From: Cohnella ginsengisoli | GTDB taxonomy: Bacteria; Bacillota; Bacilli; Paenibacillales; Paenibacillaceae | Assembly (NCBI RefSeq): GCF_029525555.1 | Contig: NZ_JAPDHZ010000006.1 | Span: 372,001-436,000 of the forward strand | Direction: 5' to 3' | Length of the DNA: 64,000 nt | Part shown: piece by piece, positions 18,210 to 28,716 of the stretch | Position numbering within the stretch: position 1 is the stretch's first letter | Layout: each line of letters begins with the position of its first letter | Notes under the pieces: generated by a model | What the model was told of the DNA's origin: nothing | Database searches by the model: none | Seen by the model: only the letters and a program-made list of their open reading frames with translations | Translations under genes and position numbers: made by a program

Positions 18210-18338
18210 TGAACGGAACGGCAAGGCGCCTCGCGCCGAACCGGCATAGAAGCACGCGAGACTCAGCCCTCCGGGACTGGGTTTTGCGCGTTTTCGGACC
18301 TTATTTATTTTAAATGAACGCAAGGAGCGTGCGCGACA

Positions 18339-20480
18339 ATGAGCAAAGCGATCGAGATCGCCGAGAACGGCCTGCATTTATATATCGAAGTGACGGACGA
18401 GGGGGATGCGCGGCTGATGCATTTCGGACCCGAGCCGTATCGGCCGGGCGCCGTTGAGGACAAGCAAGCCCCCGGCTTCCGCCTGCTGGAGCTGCAGCTG
18501 ACCGGCGAAGACCGCGCCGAGTATCATGGCCGCACGCATCGCGCGACCTATCCGGGCCTGCGCATGCAGTATCGTTCGCACACCGACGTGCGCGGCGGTC
18601 CGGGCCGCAAGCTCGAAGTGACGCTGACCGATCCCGAGACCGGGCTCGAGGCCGTGTCCCACTTCCAGTTCTACGACGGCATCGCGGTCGCGCGCTGCTG
18701 GACGACGCTGCACAATGGCGGCGCGGCACCGCTGGGCGTCGAGTACGTATCGACGTTCGCCTTGACGGGCATCGACAAAGAAGGCGCGCTGGACCGCGAC
18801 GACAAGATGTCCGTCTCCATCCCGCATACGGGCTGGCAGAGCGAGCTGCAGTGGCGGACGTACTCGCTGCCCGAGCTCGGCCTGTCGCACGTGACCGACC
18901 GCAGCTCGAAGCGCATTACCTGCAGCAACACGGGCTCCTGGGCGGCCGCCGAGCATATCCCGATGGCGGTGCTGGACAATCGCGAGACGGACATGCAGTT
19001 GTTCTGGCAGATCGAGCACAACGGCTCCTGGCACTGGGAGATCATCGACCAGTTCGATTATTTGACGCTGCTCGTGAGCGGTCCGACCGAGCATGACAAT
19101 CACTGGTGGCTGGAGCTCGCGCCGGGCGAATCGTTCGTCTCCGTGCCGGCGGCGGTCGGCGCTTCGCGCGGCGGCTTCGATGCGGCGATCGGCGAATTGA
19201 CCCGTTACCGGCGCGCGATCCGGCGGCCGAACGACGACAATCGGCTGCTGCGCGTCATTTTCAACGACTACATGAACTGCCTCTGGGGCCAGCCGACGAC
19301 CGAAAAGCTGCTCCCGCTCATCGACGCGGCCGCCGACATCGGCAGCGAGTACTTCTGCATCGACGCGGGCTGGTACGCGGACGGCGATTGGTGGGACGGG
19401 GTCGGCGAGTGGCTGCCGTCCAAGGCGCGGTTCCCCGAAGGCATCAAATACGTGCTCGACTATATCCGCGGCAAAGGCATGATCCCGGGTCTCTGGCTGG
19501 AGCTCGAGGTCATGGGCATCAATAGCCCGAAGCTTGCGGACGCGGACGACAGCTGGTTTTTCATGCGCCACGGCAAACGGGTCAAGGATCGCTCCCGCTA
19601 CCAGCTCGACTACCGCAATCCGGCTGTCGTCGCCCACGCGGACGAAGTCATCCGCCGTCTCGTCGAAGACTACGGCGTCGGCTATATTAAGATGGACTAC
19701 AACATCAACGCGGGCATCGGCACCGAGACGGACGCGGACAGCTTCGGCGACGGCCTGCTGCAGCACAACCGTGCGTATCTCGCTTGGCTCGACGGCGTCT
19801 TCGCGCGGTATCCGGACCTCGTCATCGAAAACTGCTCCAGCGGCGGCATGCGCATGGACTACGCCATGCTGAGCCGGCATAGCATCCAGTCGACCAGCGA
19901 CCAGGAGGACTACGTGAAATACGCGGCGATCGCCGCCGCTTCTCCGTCCGCGCTGACGCCGGAGCAGTCGGCGATCTGGTCGTATCCGCTGCGCGAGGGC
20001 GACGACGAGGAAGTCGTGTTCAATATGGTCAACGCGATGCTGCTGCGCGTCCACCAGAGCGGCCACGTCGCCGAACTGAGCCCGCGCCGCCGCGCGCTCG
20101 TCAAGGAGGCGCTCGACTACTACAAGACGATGCGCGCCGACATCGCCGCGGGCCTGCCGTTCTGGCCGCTCGGCCTGCCGACGCAGCAGGACGACTGGAT
20201 CTGCTTCGGCATTCGCGCCGAGGACCGCGCCTATGTCGCGGTCTGGCGTATCGGCGGCGAGGCGGCCGAGATTGCGCTGCCGCTGCCGTGGCTGGCGGCG
20301 GAGGCTGGAGTAGGCGCTGGCGGTGCGGTTGCGGTTGGCGGCGCGGGCAAAGTGCAGGCGCGCATCGCGTACCCGGCCGCGCACGAGGGCAGCGCCGTCC
20401 GTTGGGACGGCGAAGCCGGCGCGCTGCGCGTGACGCTGCCGCGGGAGCGGACGGCGCGGTTGGTGGAGCTGCGGTTTTAA
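18339..20480 (+). CDS. GH36-family alpha-galactosidase
   Basis: 713 residues, cytoplasmic (no signal peptide). It has an N-terminal beta-sandwich-like region (to about 300), a TIM barrel starting near IFNDYMNCLWGQPTTEK, and a C-terminal beta domain. The catalytic nucleophile is Asp453 in YIKMDYN, the acid/base is probably Asp521 in STSDQED, and ENCSSGGMRMD supplies the conserved Cys-Ser-Gly-Gly sugar-binding loop. The length is that of a typical bacterial GH36 enzyme. It follows the binding-protein gene by 130 bp and probably hydrolyses the imported alpha-galactoside. The Ala/Gly-rich stretch near residue 655 is a local low-complexity insertion. Ribosome site AAGGAG at about 18321. Confidence 0.88.
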   Translation: MSKAIEIAENGLHLYIEVTDEGDARLMHFGPEPYRPGAVEDKQAPGFRLLELQLTGEDRAEYHGRTHRATYPGLRMQYRSHTDVRGGPGRKLEVTLTDPETGLEAVSHFQFYDGIAVARCWTTLHNGGAAPLGVEYVSTFALTGIDKEGALDRDDKMSVSIPHTGWQSELQWRTYSLPELGLSHVTDRSSKRITCSNTGSWAAAEHIPMAVLDNRETDMQLFWQIEHNGSWHWEIIDQFDYLTLLVSGPTEHDNHWWLELAPGESFVSVPAAVGASRGGFDAAIGELTRYRRAIRRPNDDNRLLRVIFNDYMNCLWGQPTTEKLLPLIDAAADIGSEYFCIDAGWYADGDWWDGVGEWLPSKARFPEGIKYVLDYIRGKGMIPGLWLELEVMGINSPKLADADDSWFFMRHGKRVKDRSRYQLDYRNPAVVAHADEVIRRLVEDYGVGYIKMDYNINAGIGTETDADSFGDGLLQHNRAYLAWLDGVFARYPDLVIENCSSGGMRMDYAMLSRHSIQSTSDQEDYVKYAAIAAASPSALTPEQSAIWSYPLREGDDEEVVFNMVNAMLLRVHQSGHVAELSPRRRALVKEALDYYKTMRADIAAGLPFWPLGLPTQQDDWICFGIRAEDRAYVAVWRIGGEAAEIALPLPWLAAEAGVGAGGAVAVGGAGKVQARIAYPAAHEGSAVRWDGEAGALRVTLPRERTARLVELRF

Positions 20481-20500
20481 GTCGGCAGCCGGAACGAATA

Positions 20501-20556
20501 AGAAGGCCGTCGCCCCTTGCGGGCGGCGCCCTTTTCGCGTCCGGCGGCCTTCTCCG
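20501..20556 (+). terminator. Probable terminator after the GH36 gene
   Basis: AGAAGGCCG (20501-20509) pairs with CGGCCTTCT (20545-20553), enclosing a second GC-rich hairpin followed by CCCTTTTCG. Weak U-tract. Confidence 0.45.
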
Positions 20557-20727
20557 CTGCAAGTTTAGGCTTGCGAACATACATCCCGAGGCGAGCGGAA
20601 TACAATAGTGAATATCTTCCGTTCCGCTCGACGGGGAGCATGAGGGAAGCCAAGGCGTCGAATCATCTTCTTGTGAAAGCGTAGCCAAACTGAATGCATG
20701 AGCCTGTAGAGAAGGGGGCGGCCCACG

Positions 20728-21219
20728 ATGAGTACGCGATTGTTGTCCGAATCGCTCGTGCGGGAGCGATTTCCTCATCTGCGATACGTGAGGATCCATA
20801 CGAGCGGCAAGCAGACGGCGACGATCTATGCCTGGGACGACCAGCTGGAACTGCGCGAGGAAGATCGGGCGAATCTGCTGAAGTTCGCATCCGCGTATCT
20901 GACGCCGTTCGTCTGCTTCAAGGTGAAGCCGTACGGGCTGACGAAGGAGGAGCGGGTGCCTGCCGCGCCGGAGGTGCCGGACGATGTCAGGGAAGCGGCG
21001 ATGCACCGCGGCTCGGACCTGCACGACATCATCGACGTCGTGGACCGCATGCTGGCCGGCGGGCGCCTCTCGTTCGAGCGCTACGACCGGTCGAATGCGA
21101 TCGTGTATCTGACGATCCGCTCCACGCTACCGATCTCGCCGATCGAGCGCGAGCTACTCGGCGTGTACCTCTATGAGTTGCTGCCGCTAGGGACGCAGTC
21201 GAGTATTCAATATATATAG
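20728..21219 (+). CDS. Hypothetical cytoplasmic protein
   Basis: 163 residues with a good AGAAGGGGG ribosome site before the ATG. No signal peptide or TM segment and no motif I recognise. The composition is mixed alpha/beta, with an acidic central helix (DLHDIIDVVDRMLAGG) and a C-terminal strand-rich part. Codon use matches its neighbours, and a strong terminator follows. No function proposed. Confidence 0.7.
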   Translation: MSTRLLSESLVRERFPHLRYVRIHTSGKQTATIYAWDDQLELREEDRANLLKFASAYLTPFVCFKVKPYGLTKEERVPAAPEVPDDVREAAMHRGSDLHDIIDVVDRMLAGGRLSFERYDRSNAIVYLTIRSTLPISPIERELLGVYLYELLPLGTQSSIQYI

Positions 21220-21231
21220 TCATGCAAAAGT

Positions 21232-21248
21232 GGCTCGCGTATCGAGCC
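21232..21248. repeat. Single hairpin unit preceded by TGCAAAAGTG
   Basis: TGCAAAAGTG (21223-21232) is followed by the perfect hairpin GGCTCG-CGTAT-CGAGCC (21232-21248, sharing one base). The same TGCAAAAGTG followed by a different near-palindromic core occurs at 39048-39076, which suggests a dispersed repeat type. Confidence 0.4.
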
Positions 21249-21256
21249 GCATGTAA

Positions 21257-21308
21257 CGAGGGGGTGTCTCAGGGTCAATCATTTGACCCGAGAGATAGCC
21301 CCGTTTTT
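21257..21308 (+). terminator. Strong rho-independent terminator
   Basis: Nested stem: GGGG, TCTC and GGGTCAA (to 21278) pair with TTGACCC (21283-21289), GAGA and CCCC, followed by GTTTTT. Terminates the hypothetical gene at 20728. Confidence 0.85.
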
Positions 21309-21325
21309 CTGCAACTCTCCTTCTA

Positions 21326-21416
21326 GCGAACGTGACAACTATTGATCTACGTGCACACTTTGAGCGCCACATTCCCGCGAACGTGCCAATTTAGATTCAC
21401 GGGCACCCTTTGGAGG
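21326..21416. repeat. Two diverged direct repeats, 51-bp period
   Basis: GCGAACGTGACAA (21326) and GCGAACGTGCCAA (21377) open two related units offset by exactly 51 bp; similarity continues through GAT..ACG.GCAC.CTTTG. The same 51-bp period occurs in arrays at 16288, 46541 and 61601. Confidence 0.6.
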
Positions 21417-21479
21417 CTACTACCTTTCTTCTGCAGCGTTACGAGCTCCCCCCTCTATCTACACCCTTGTTCTTGATCC

Positions 21480-21533
21480 TTTACATATCTTTTACAAATT
21501 AAGCGATCATCTAGCGATATCATTTACTATACT
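21480..21533 (+). promoter_or_regulatory. Candidate promoter with PhoP-box-like repeats before the nucleotidase gene
   Basis: Two perfect TTTACA hexamers (21480-21485 and 21491-21496) are spaced 11 bp apart, the spacing of Bacillus PhoP-binding repeats (TTHACA). A -10 like TATACT (21528-21533) follows with no clear -35. Phosphate-starvation control of a nucleotidase would make sense, but only two of the usual four repeats are present. Confidence 0.4.
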
Positions 21534-21565
21534 TGCAGAGAATGCGAACCGAAGGGAGAGCGAGC

Positions 21566-24500
21566 ATGTTGAACAGGAAGACTGGCTGGAGCAAAAGATC
21601 GTCGACCGTGACGGCCGCGGCGGTATTGGTCTCTCAGGTGTTCGGGGGGATTCGGCCTGCTGGCGGCGGACAAGGCTGCTGCGGCGACGGATGCGCCGCT
21701 TCACGTGCGGATCATGGAGACGACGGACCTGCACACGAATGTTCGCGGCTTCGATTATTTTAAAAACGCCGAGTCGGTAGCGGTGGGACTGGACCGAACC
21801 GCGACGCTGATCAAGCAGGCACGCGTCGAGCAGCCGAATGCGCTGCTGTTCGACAACGGCGACTTGCTCCAAGGCACGCCGCTCGGCACCTATATGGCCA
21901 AAGTGGACAAGCTGTCGAGCCCGGGCAGCGTCCATCCGATGTACAAGGCGATGAACCTGCTCGGCTACGACGCCGCGACTTTCGGCAATCATGAATTCAA
22001 TTATGGATTGGATTTTCTAGACAAAGCCGTCTCCGGCGCCAAAGACCGCTCCGGCGATCCGCTGCCGTATGTAAATGCCAATATTTACGTGGACGACAAT
22101 CACGACGGTGTCGCGCAGCCCGAAGAGACGACCAATCAATACGATCCTTATCAAATCCTTACCCGTACGTTCAAGGACGACGCAGGCGTCGACCAGACCG
22201 TCAAGATCGGAGTCATCGGCCTCGTGACGCCGCAGATCATGGATTGGGACAAAGCCAATCTGTTCGGCAAAGTCGTGACGCGGGATATCGCCGAGACTGC
22301 GGCGCATTTCGTACCGCTCATGAAGGCGGAAGGCGCGGACATCGTCGTGGCGCTGGCGCATACGGGCTTCGATTCGAACGCGGTCGAAGGCGACCTTTCG
22401 GAAAACGACGTCAACGCGCTGAGCAAGGTGCCCGGCATCGACGCGATTACGTTTTCCCATACGCACAAAATCTTCCCGACGGCGAGCAACGCTTCGCTGG
22501 ACGCCTTGTTCAAGGACCCGGCCACGAACCAGCCGTACAATTCGCCGAGCAGCGTCGTGAACAACGTTTACGGCCTCGGCGGCGGCACGATCAACGGCGT
22601 ATTCGCCGTACAGTCGGGCTTCGGCGGCGCGAACCTCGGTCTCATCGACCTGAAGCTCGTCAAGGACGCGGGCGGCAAATGGACGGTGGACAAGGCGGGC
22701 TCCCAGTCGTCCACGCGTTCGATCTACCACACGGTCGACAAAGTCAATATTGCCGACGTAAACGCAGACCCGGCGGTCGTAGCGGCGGTAGATGCCGAGC
22801 ATCAAGCGACCATCGCCTATACCGGGCAAGAGCTCGGACAGACGGACGCGCCGATCAACAGCTACTTCGCGATGGTGCAGGACGATCCGTCGATCCAGAT
22901 CGTGACGGACGCGCAGAAGTGGTACGCGGAGCAGTCGGTGGCAGGCACGGTATACGAGGGATTGCCGATCCTGAGCGCGGGCGCGCCGTTCAAGGCGGGG
23001 CGCAACGGACCTTCCGAGTACACGGACATCGATACGGGTCCGCTGACGATCCGCAGCGCGAGCGATCTGTATCTGTACGACAATACGCTGAAGGCGGTCG
23101 TAATCAAGGGCGCGACGGTCAAGGAATGGCTGGAGATGTCCGCGGGCGCCTTCAACCAGATTTATCGGACGAAGTCACTGCCTCAGCCGCTGCTGAACCC
23201 CGCATTCTCCGTCTTTAACTATGACGTCATCGACGGCGTCACTTATCAGATCGACGTGACGAAGCCGACCAAGTACAAGCCGGACGGCAGCATCAACGAC
23301 GCATCGTCCAGCCGGATCGTGAACCTTGAATACAACGGCGAGCCGATCGATCCGGCACAGGATTTCATCGTCGTCACGAACAACTACCGCGCAGGCGGCG
23401 GAGGTAACTTCCCGGGGCTTAAGGGCTCCACGCTGGCCATCGATTCCCAGGACGAGAACCGTCAGGTCCTGATGGATTATATCTCGCAAATGAAGACGGT
23501 AAGCCCGAGCGCGGACGGCAACTGGACGTTCGCGCCGATCGAGGGCATGGTGAACGTGACCTTCACGAGCGCGCCTGCGGCCGCGAAGTACGCGGGGCAG
23601 ACGAACGGCAAGATCGCGGACACCGGAAAGACGAACGATAAAAATTTTGAAGTTTACGATCTGCAGCTGAGCGAGTCGGCGCCGACGCCGACCAAGCCGG
23701 TCGAAGTGCATCTGATCGGCATCAACGACCTGCACGGCCAACTGGACACGACTTCGATCGTGAACAACAAACCGGCGGGCACGGCAGCGACGCTCGCGAC
23801 GTATATCAAGGAAGCGCGCGCCAAGTATGAGTATAGCCTTCTCGTTCATAACGGCGACTCCGTAGGCGCGACCGCGCCGGTCTCCTCGCTGGAGCGCGAC
23901 GAGCCGACGCTCGAATGGATGAACCTGATGCAGTTCGATATCGGCACGCTGGGCAACCATGAGTTCGACCAAGGCGTGGCGGCATTGAAGGCGCAGCTGT
24001 ACGGCGGCACCGATCCCGTAGGCGGAAAGATCACGCATAAAGGCGTGAACTTCGACTATATCAACGCCAACGTCGTAGACGAGAAGACGGGCGAACCGAT
24101 CATCGCGCCTTATGCGGTGAAGGAGATCGGCGGCGTAAAGATCGGCTTCATCGGCGTCGTCACGATGGCGACGGTGACGAAGGTGTCGCCGGAGGGCCTG
24201 AAAGGCGTTAAGCTGGTCGATCAGGCGCCTGTCGTGAATAAAGCGGTGGATGAGCTGAAGAAACAAGGCATCAAGAGCATCGTCATCTTAGCGCACGATC
24301 CGGCGACCACGAACGCGACGACGGGCTTGACGACCGGCGAAGCCGCGGATCTGGCGAACAGCGTCGACGACGAGGTCGACGTGATCATGGCCGGCGACAA
24401 CCACGCGCTAGCCAACGGTCTCGTGGACGGCAAGCTGGTCGTTCAAGCCTACTCCTACGGTACGGCTTTCGAGGACGTCAAGCTGATCATCGACCCGGCG

Positions 24501-26420
24501 ACGGGCGACATCACGAGCAAGTCGGCGACGGTCACGACGACGTTCCAGGACGGCGTGACGCCGGATAAGGCGACCGAAACGTTGGTAAACAGCTATCTCG
24601 ACAAGCATCCGGAGCTCAAAAATCCGGTCGGCACGACGGACGGAACGATCGTCCGGACCGACGCATACAACAATGAGGCGCCGCTGGGCAACCTGATCGC
24701 GGACGCCATGCGCAGCGCGTTCCCCGGCTCTGACTTCGCGTTCATGAACCCGGGCGGCATCCGTGCGGACCTCCCGAAGGGCGAAGTGAAGTTCGGCGAC
24801 TTGGCCAAGGTGCAGCCATTCGGCAACACGCTCGTGAAGCTGACGCTGACGGGCGCACAGATCCGCACGCTGCTCCAGCAGCAGTGGGGCGTCAAGGCGG
24901 ACGGCACCGCGGACACGAAGACGCTGCAAATCTCGGGCCTGAAGTATACGGCCTATAAGGATTTGCCTGTCGCGCAGCGCGTCACGAGCCTGACGAAGAC
25001 GGACGGCACGCCGATCGAAGACAACAAGGAATACACGGCAGTCGTCAACAACTTCATGGCTGCCGGCGGCGACAACTATAAGGTCCTTACGGAAGCCAAG
25101 AGCGCGGTAGTGGGCCCGACCGATCTGGACATTTTCTACAAGTACATCGTGGATACGTTCAAGGGCGGACCGATCACGGCGAAGATCGAAGGACGCATCG
25201 ACAATAAACCGGGGACGCCGCCGGTTACGCCAGGCAACCCTGGCAACCCGACGCCTACGCCTACCCCGACCCCGACGCCGGGCGCACCGGTGAAGGTGAG
25301 CGTCGAAGCGAAGGACGTGCCGAAGGCGGAGAACGGCGTCGTGAGCTTGCCGGTGACGATTCCGGCCGGCGCGGCCGACGTCAGCATCTCGCTGCCGCTC
25401 AACATCGCGGAGCTGGCTGGCGCAGGCAACAAGATCAAGCTCGAGCTGGACGGCGTGACCCTGTCGCTTCCGGCCAAGGTGCTGGAGGATACGTCGAAGC
25501 TCGTCGCCGGCGATGCGGCGAAGGATGCGACGCTGTCGCTGAATTACAGCCGGTTGACGTCCGAAGCTTCTAACTCGCTGCTCGCCGGCGCGCAGAACGC
25601 CAACTTGAGCATCAAGCCGGCAGGCGCGGTGACGAAGCTCGGTCTCTCCGCCATAGCGAAGGATGGTACGACGGCAGGTACGCTTAGCCGTTTCGCAGAG
25701 CCTGTCTCGATCGCGATGAAGGTCGACAGCGGCGCGAACGCGAAGCTGACGAACCTGTACCGCATCGACGGCGGCAAGCCGGTCTACGTGAAGGCCAAGC
25801 TGCAAGGCGGCCTGTTGACGACTGAAGTGACGCAGCCGGGCACCTATGCAGCGCTGACGTACGACCGCAGCTTCGCAGACGTGGCTGCGTCCTATTGGGC
25901 GAAGGACGTCATCGCGGAACTGGCTGCCAAGCAGCTTATCGACGGCATGGACACCGCGAACTTCGCGCCGCAAAGGCAGATCACGCGCGCCGAATTCGCC
26001 AAGCTGCTGGTACAGGAGTTCGGGCTGCAAGCCCAAGGCGCCGGCACTTCCTTCACGGATGTAGCGTCTGGCAGCTGGTATGCCGAAGTCGTGGGCATCG
26101 CGTCCGCGAACGGTCTCATCACGGGCAAGGGCGACGGCAGCTTCGCGCCGAACGCGCCGATCACCCGCGAGGAGATGGCCGTCATGCTGGCGCGTATCCC
26201 GGCGCTGAAGTCTGGCGGCACGACCGGTACCGCCGGCTTCAAGGACGGCGGCAAGATCAGCAGTTGGGCGCAAGGTTCGGTCGGCCGAATTCTGGACGAA
26301 GGCCTGATGCAAGGCCGCGGCAACGGCGTCTTCGCGCCGCAAGGCTTCACGACGCGCGCCGAAGCGGCGAAGGTCGTGCACGGCCTGCTGGTTACGGCGG
26401 AGTCGGGCGGCGGCTTCTAA
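21566..26420 (+). CDS. Giant SLH-anchored bifunctional 2',3'-cyclic nucleotidase / 5'-nucleotidase (YfkN-like), frameshifted
   Basis: About 1617 residues once one G is removed from the G6 run 21644-21649, which joins the ATG at 21566 and signal peptide (AAAVLVSQVFGGFGLLAAD) to the body. Two complete metallophosphatase-plus-5'-nucleotidase modules follow. Module 1 (about 45-640) begins RIMETTDLHTN and has the GNHEFNYG metal motif, as in CpdB. Module 2 (about 711-1205) begins LIGINDLHGQ with GNHEFDQG, as in UshA. A Pro-Thr linker (about 1212-1236), a beta-rich spacer and three C-terminal SLH domains (about 1433-1615; TRAE or TREE motifs) follow. It should sit on the cell wall and hydrolyse extracellular nucleotides for phosphate and nucleoside uptake. 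Confidence 0.92.
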
Positions 26421-26467
26421 CGACTACGCTTCAGGCGAATCGAATACGGCTGGATCATCAAGCTCCC

Positions 26468-26504
26468 GGGCGCTTCGGCCCCGGGGGCTTGGCGTCTTTA
26501 AGGG
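26468..26504 (+). terminator. Probable terminator after the nucleotidase gene
   Basis: AAGCTCCCGGG pairs with CCCGGGGGCTT (about 26469-26495) around a CGCTTCGGC loop, with GTCTTT shortly after. Confidence 0.6.
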
Positions 26505-26539
26505 AACTATTATAAGCTGTAATGAAGAGGTGAGACGGC

Positions 26540-26866
26540 ATGCAGCCCTTTACGGCGCGAGTAGTTGAAGTTATTAAGGCAATACCGGCAGGCACGGTCA
26601 TGACATACGGGCAAGTGGCGGCCGCGGCAGGCAGTCCGCGGGGCGCGAGGCGCGTCGTCTGGGTGCTTCATTCGCTGAGCGAAGCGCATGGTCTTCCGTG
26701 GCATCGGGTCGTGAACGCCAAGGGCGAGATCGCGCTGCCGGGCGACGAAGCGCGGTATACGCAGCGCGCGTTGCTAGAGCAGGAGGGCGTATCGTTCGAC
26801 GGGGATTACCGCGTAGACCTTGCGCAGTGCAGATGGGATGGGGCGAACCCGGAAGGGGAGGGATAG
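26540..26866 (+). CDS. Alkyltransferase-like (ATL) protein, Cys-less MGMT homologue
   Basis: 108 residues covering only the C-terminal DNA-binding domain of O6-alkylguanine-DNA alkyltransferases: IPAGTVMTYGQVAAAAGSPRGARRV contains the HTH and the arginine finger. The active-site PCHRVV motif reads PWHRVV, so the acceptor Cys is replaced by Trp, the hallmark of ATL proteins. ATLs bind alkylated guanine and hand it to nucleotide excision repair. Ribosome site GAGGTGAG at about 26527. Followed 3 bases later by a DUF523 gene and then a GNAT gene, probably one transcript. Confidence 0.9.
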   Translation: MQPFTARVVEVIKAIPAGTVMTYGQVAAAAGSPRGARRVVWVLHSLSEAHGLPWHRVVNAKGEIALPGDEARYTQRALLEQEGVSFDGDYRVDLAQCRWDGANPEGEG

Positions 26867-26869
26867 CGG

Positions 26870-27355
26870 ATGACGGCGAAAATACTGGTCAGCGCATGCC
26901 TGCTCGGTCAGCAGGTGCGCTACGACGGCGGAGGCAAGCTGTGCGAGGATCCGAGGTTCTCGCGCTGGCAGGCGGAAGGCCGATTTGTGCCGGTGTGTCC
27001 CGAAGTCGCCGGCGGACTGCCGACGCCGCGGCCGCCGGCGCAGATTCGGGGCGACCGGGTCGTGACCGAACAAGGGGAGGACTTTACGGAGGCGTTCGAG
27101 AGAGGCGCCGAGATCGCGCTGCAGGCGGCGCGAGCGCATGACGTGGCGCTGGCGATTCTGAAGCAGAGCAGTCCCTCCTGCGGCAGCCTGTTCGTTTACG
27201 ACGGTACCTTCAGCGGCGCGAAGCGCCAGGGCGAAGGCAGGACGGCGGCGCTGCTGCGCAAGCACGGCTTCAAGGTTTTCGGAGAGGACCAGCTGGAAGA
27301 GGCCGAGCGGGAGCTCGCCCGGCTGGAGCGGGAAGGGACGGTGCCGAAAAGGTGA
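26870..27355 (+). CDS. DUF523 family protein
   Basis: 161 residues. It shows the family blocks LVSACLLGQQVRYDG near the start, PVCPEVAGGLPTPR at about 42-55, and the Cys motif ILKQSSPSCGS at about 96. The three conserved Cys positions suggest metal or redox chemistry, but no reaction is established. It starts 3 bases after the ATL stop, and its own stop overlaps the next start (GTGA). Confidence 0.85.
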   Translation: MTAKILVSACLLGQQVRYDGGGKLCEDPRFSRWQAEGRFVPVCPEVAGGLPTPRPPAQIRGDRVVTEQGEDFTEAFERGAEIALQAARAHDVALAILKQSSPSCGSLFVYDGTFSGAKRQGEGRTAALLRKHGFKVFGEDQLEEAERELARLEREGTVPKR

Positions 27356-27771
27356 AAATCGCGTACAGGACGATGGAGATCGCCGATTACGACGGAGTGA
27401 TCGCGCTATGGCGCCGGATCGAAGGCTTGGCGCTGAGCGAGGCGGACGAGAGAGAGGCGATCGCGGCCTATTTGCGCCGCAACGAAGGCATGAGCTTCGT
27501 AGGCGAAGCGGACGGCGCGCTGGCCGGCACGATCTTGTGCGGCCATGACGGACGGCGCGGCTACGTGTATCATGCAGCCGTAGATCCGGCCTATCGCGGG
27601 CGGGGGATTGCCCGGCAATTGGCCTCCCTCAGCCTGGACAAGCTGCGGGAGGCCGGCATCGGCAAGTGCCACCTTTTCGTGCTGGAGGACAATGACGCGG
27701 GCGCCGCCTTTTGGACTGCGACCGGATGGCAGCGCCGGAGCGGGTTTTACGTATACTCCCGAGACGTATAG
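27352..27771 (+). CDS. GNAT-family N-acetyltransferase
   Basis: 139 residues. The acetyl-CoA-binding motif A is AAVDPAYRGRGIARQLASLS (R/Q-x-x-G-x-G/A type), and the C-terminal FVLEDNDAGAAFWTATGW matches motif B. GTG start, overlapping the DUF523 stop by 4 bases. Acceptor unknown. Ends 12 bp from the convergent methyltransferase gene. Confidence 0.85.
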   Translation: MKIAYRTMEIADYDGVIALWRRIEGLALSEADEREAIAAYLRRNEGMSFVGEADGALAGTILCGHDGRRGYVYHAAVDPAYRGRGIARQLASLSLDKLREAGIGKCHLFVLEDNDAGAAFWTATGWQRRSGFYVYSRDV

Positions 27772-27783
27772 CGAGCTCGTCAA

Positions 27784-28477
27784 TTAAGACGCGGCGGCAG
27801 GCTTAGCGCCGTAGAAAACGGCGAAGTCGAGATATTTATACATGCAGTCCGCGTCCTGAAATCCTGCCTCCGTCATCCAAGCGAGCTGATCGCCAAGCTT
27901 GGCGTTGATATCGACGCCCCGCCGCTCCACGGAAGCATCGATGGCCGATTGGGGCAAGCCGCTGGCGGCGATCTCGGCCAACCATCTTTTGCGATAGTAG
28001 GCGTCGGAGGCAGGCGTCGTGCCGGCGACCTGGTCCGCGTTGACGAATACGCCGCCGGGCGCCAGCGCTTGATACAGTTTTTTTGAACAACTCCCGCTTG
28101 GACGCGTGGGTCAGATGGTGAATCGAGAGCGACGATACGATGATATCGTAGCTGCCCGGGGCGAACGTATAGTCGGAATAGTCGGCTGCGATGAACGCGG
28201 CATTCGGGTCGCCTGCGAACCGCTCGCGGGCGATGTCCAGCATGCTTTCGCTCATATCGATCAAGGAGAGTCGGGCCGCGGGCAGTTTGCTTCGCACCAT
28301 CGCGGCCATCAGGCCGGTGCCTGCGCCCAAGTCCAGTACCCGAGGCGAGGCCTCCGCGCTCTCGGCCAGCGCGACGGCCATGCCGTAAAAATCGTCATAG
28401 CAAGGGATGAGCCCTCTTCTCTGCGCGTCGTACTGGCTGGCGGCGGCGTCGAATTGTTTTTTCACGTTCGGATTCAT
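27784..28477 (-). CDS. Class I SAM-dependent methyltransferase, frameshifted
   Basis: About 230 residues after correction. SAM-binding motif I is VLDLGAGTGLMA; the post-I acidic residue is in LSLIDMSESMLDIA, and motif IV is YDIIVSSLSIHHL. A T7 run on the plus strand (28078-28084) gives one A too many in the gene; removing it restores FKKLYQALAPGGVFVNADQV, the normal motif VI region, and continues to the stop at 27784. Similar to small-molecule (ubiE/menG-like) methyltransferases; substrate unknown. Confidence 0.87.
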
Positions 28478-28716
28478 CGTAGGTCCTCCTCGTTTTGTCG
28501 ACTGCCTTAATCATAGTGCCGCTTCTTCGCGAAAGGAAATATATAAAATATACACTGTTTATAGTTATGAACTATGGGGTAAGTGATTTGACTAACGGTC
28601 GTCGGATCCTGCGAAATTTGGCGAATCCTGTCTGCCCTTTGCGGCTAAGATCGCCTATAATCGGAGTAGATTGTAAAAAACGGCTATGACGGTACATTTG
28701 CCGAGGGGTGATGCCC

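Noticed and set aside
18378..20384. Long open frame on the opposite strand of the GH36 gene (and similar ones opposite the kinase and nucleotidase genes)
   Set aside because: These are expected in GC-rich codon usage. Their products are Arg-rich, match no family and lack ribosome sites, whereas the plus-strand proteins carry clear catalytic motifs.
28495..28689. Small plus-strand frame upstream of the HD-GYP regulator
   Set aside because: No ribosome site, AT-rich promoter-like sequence for the divergent genes, and no recognisable protein pattern.
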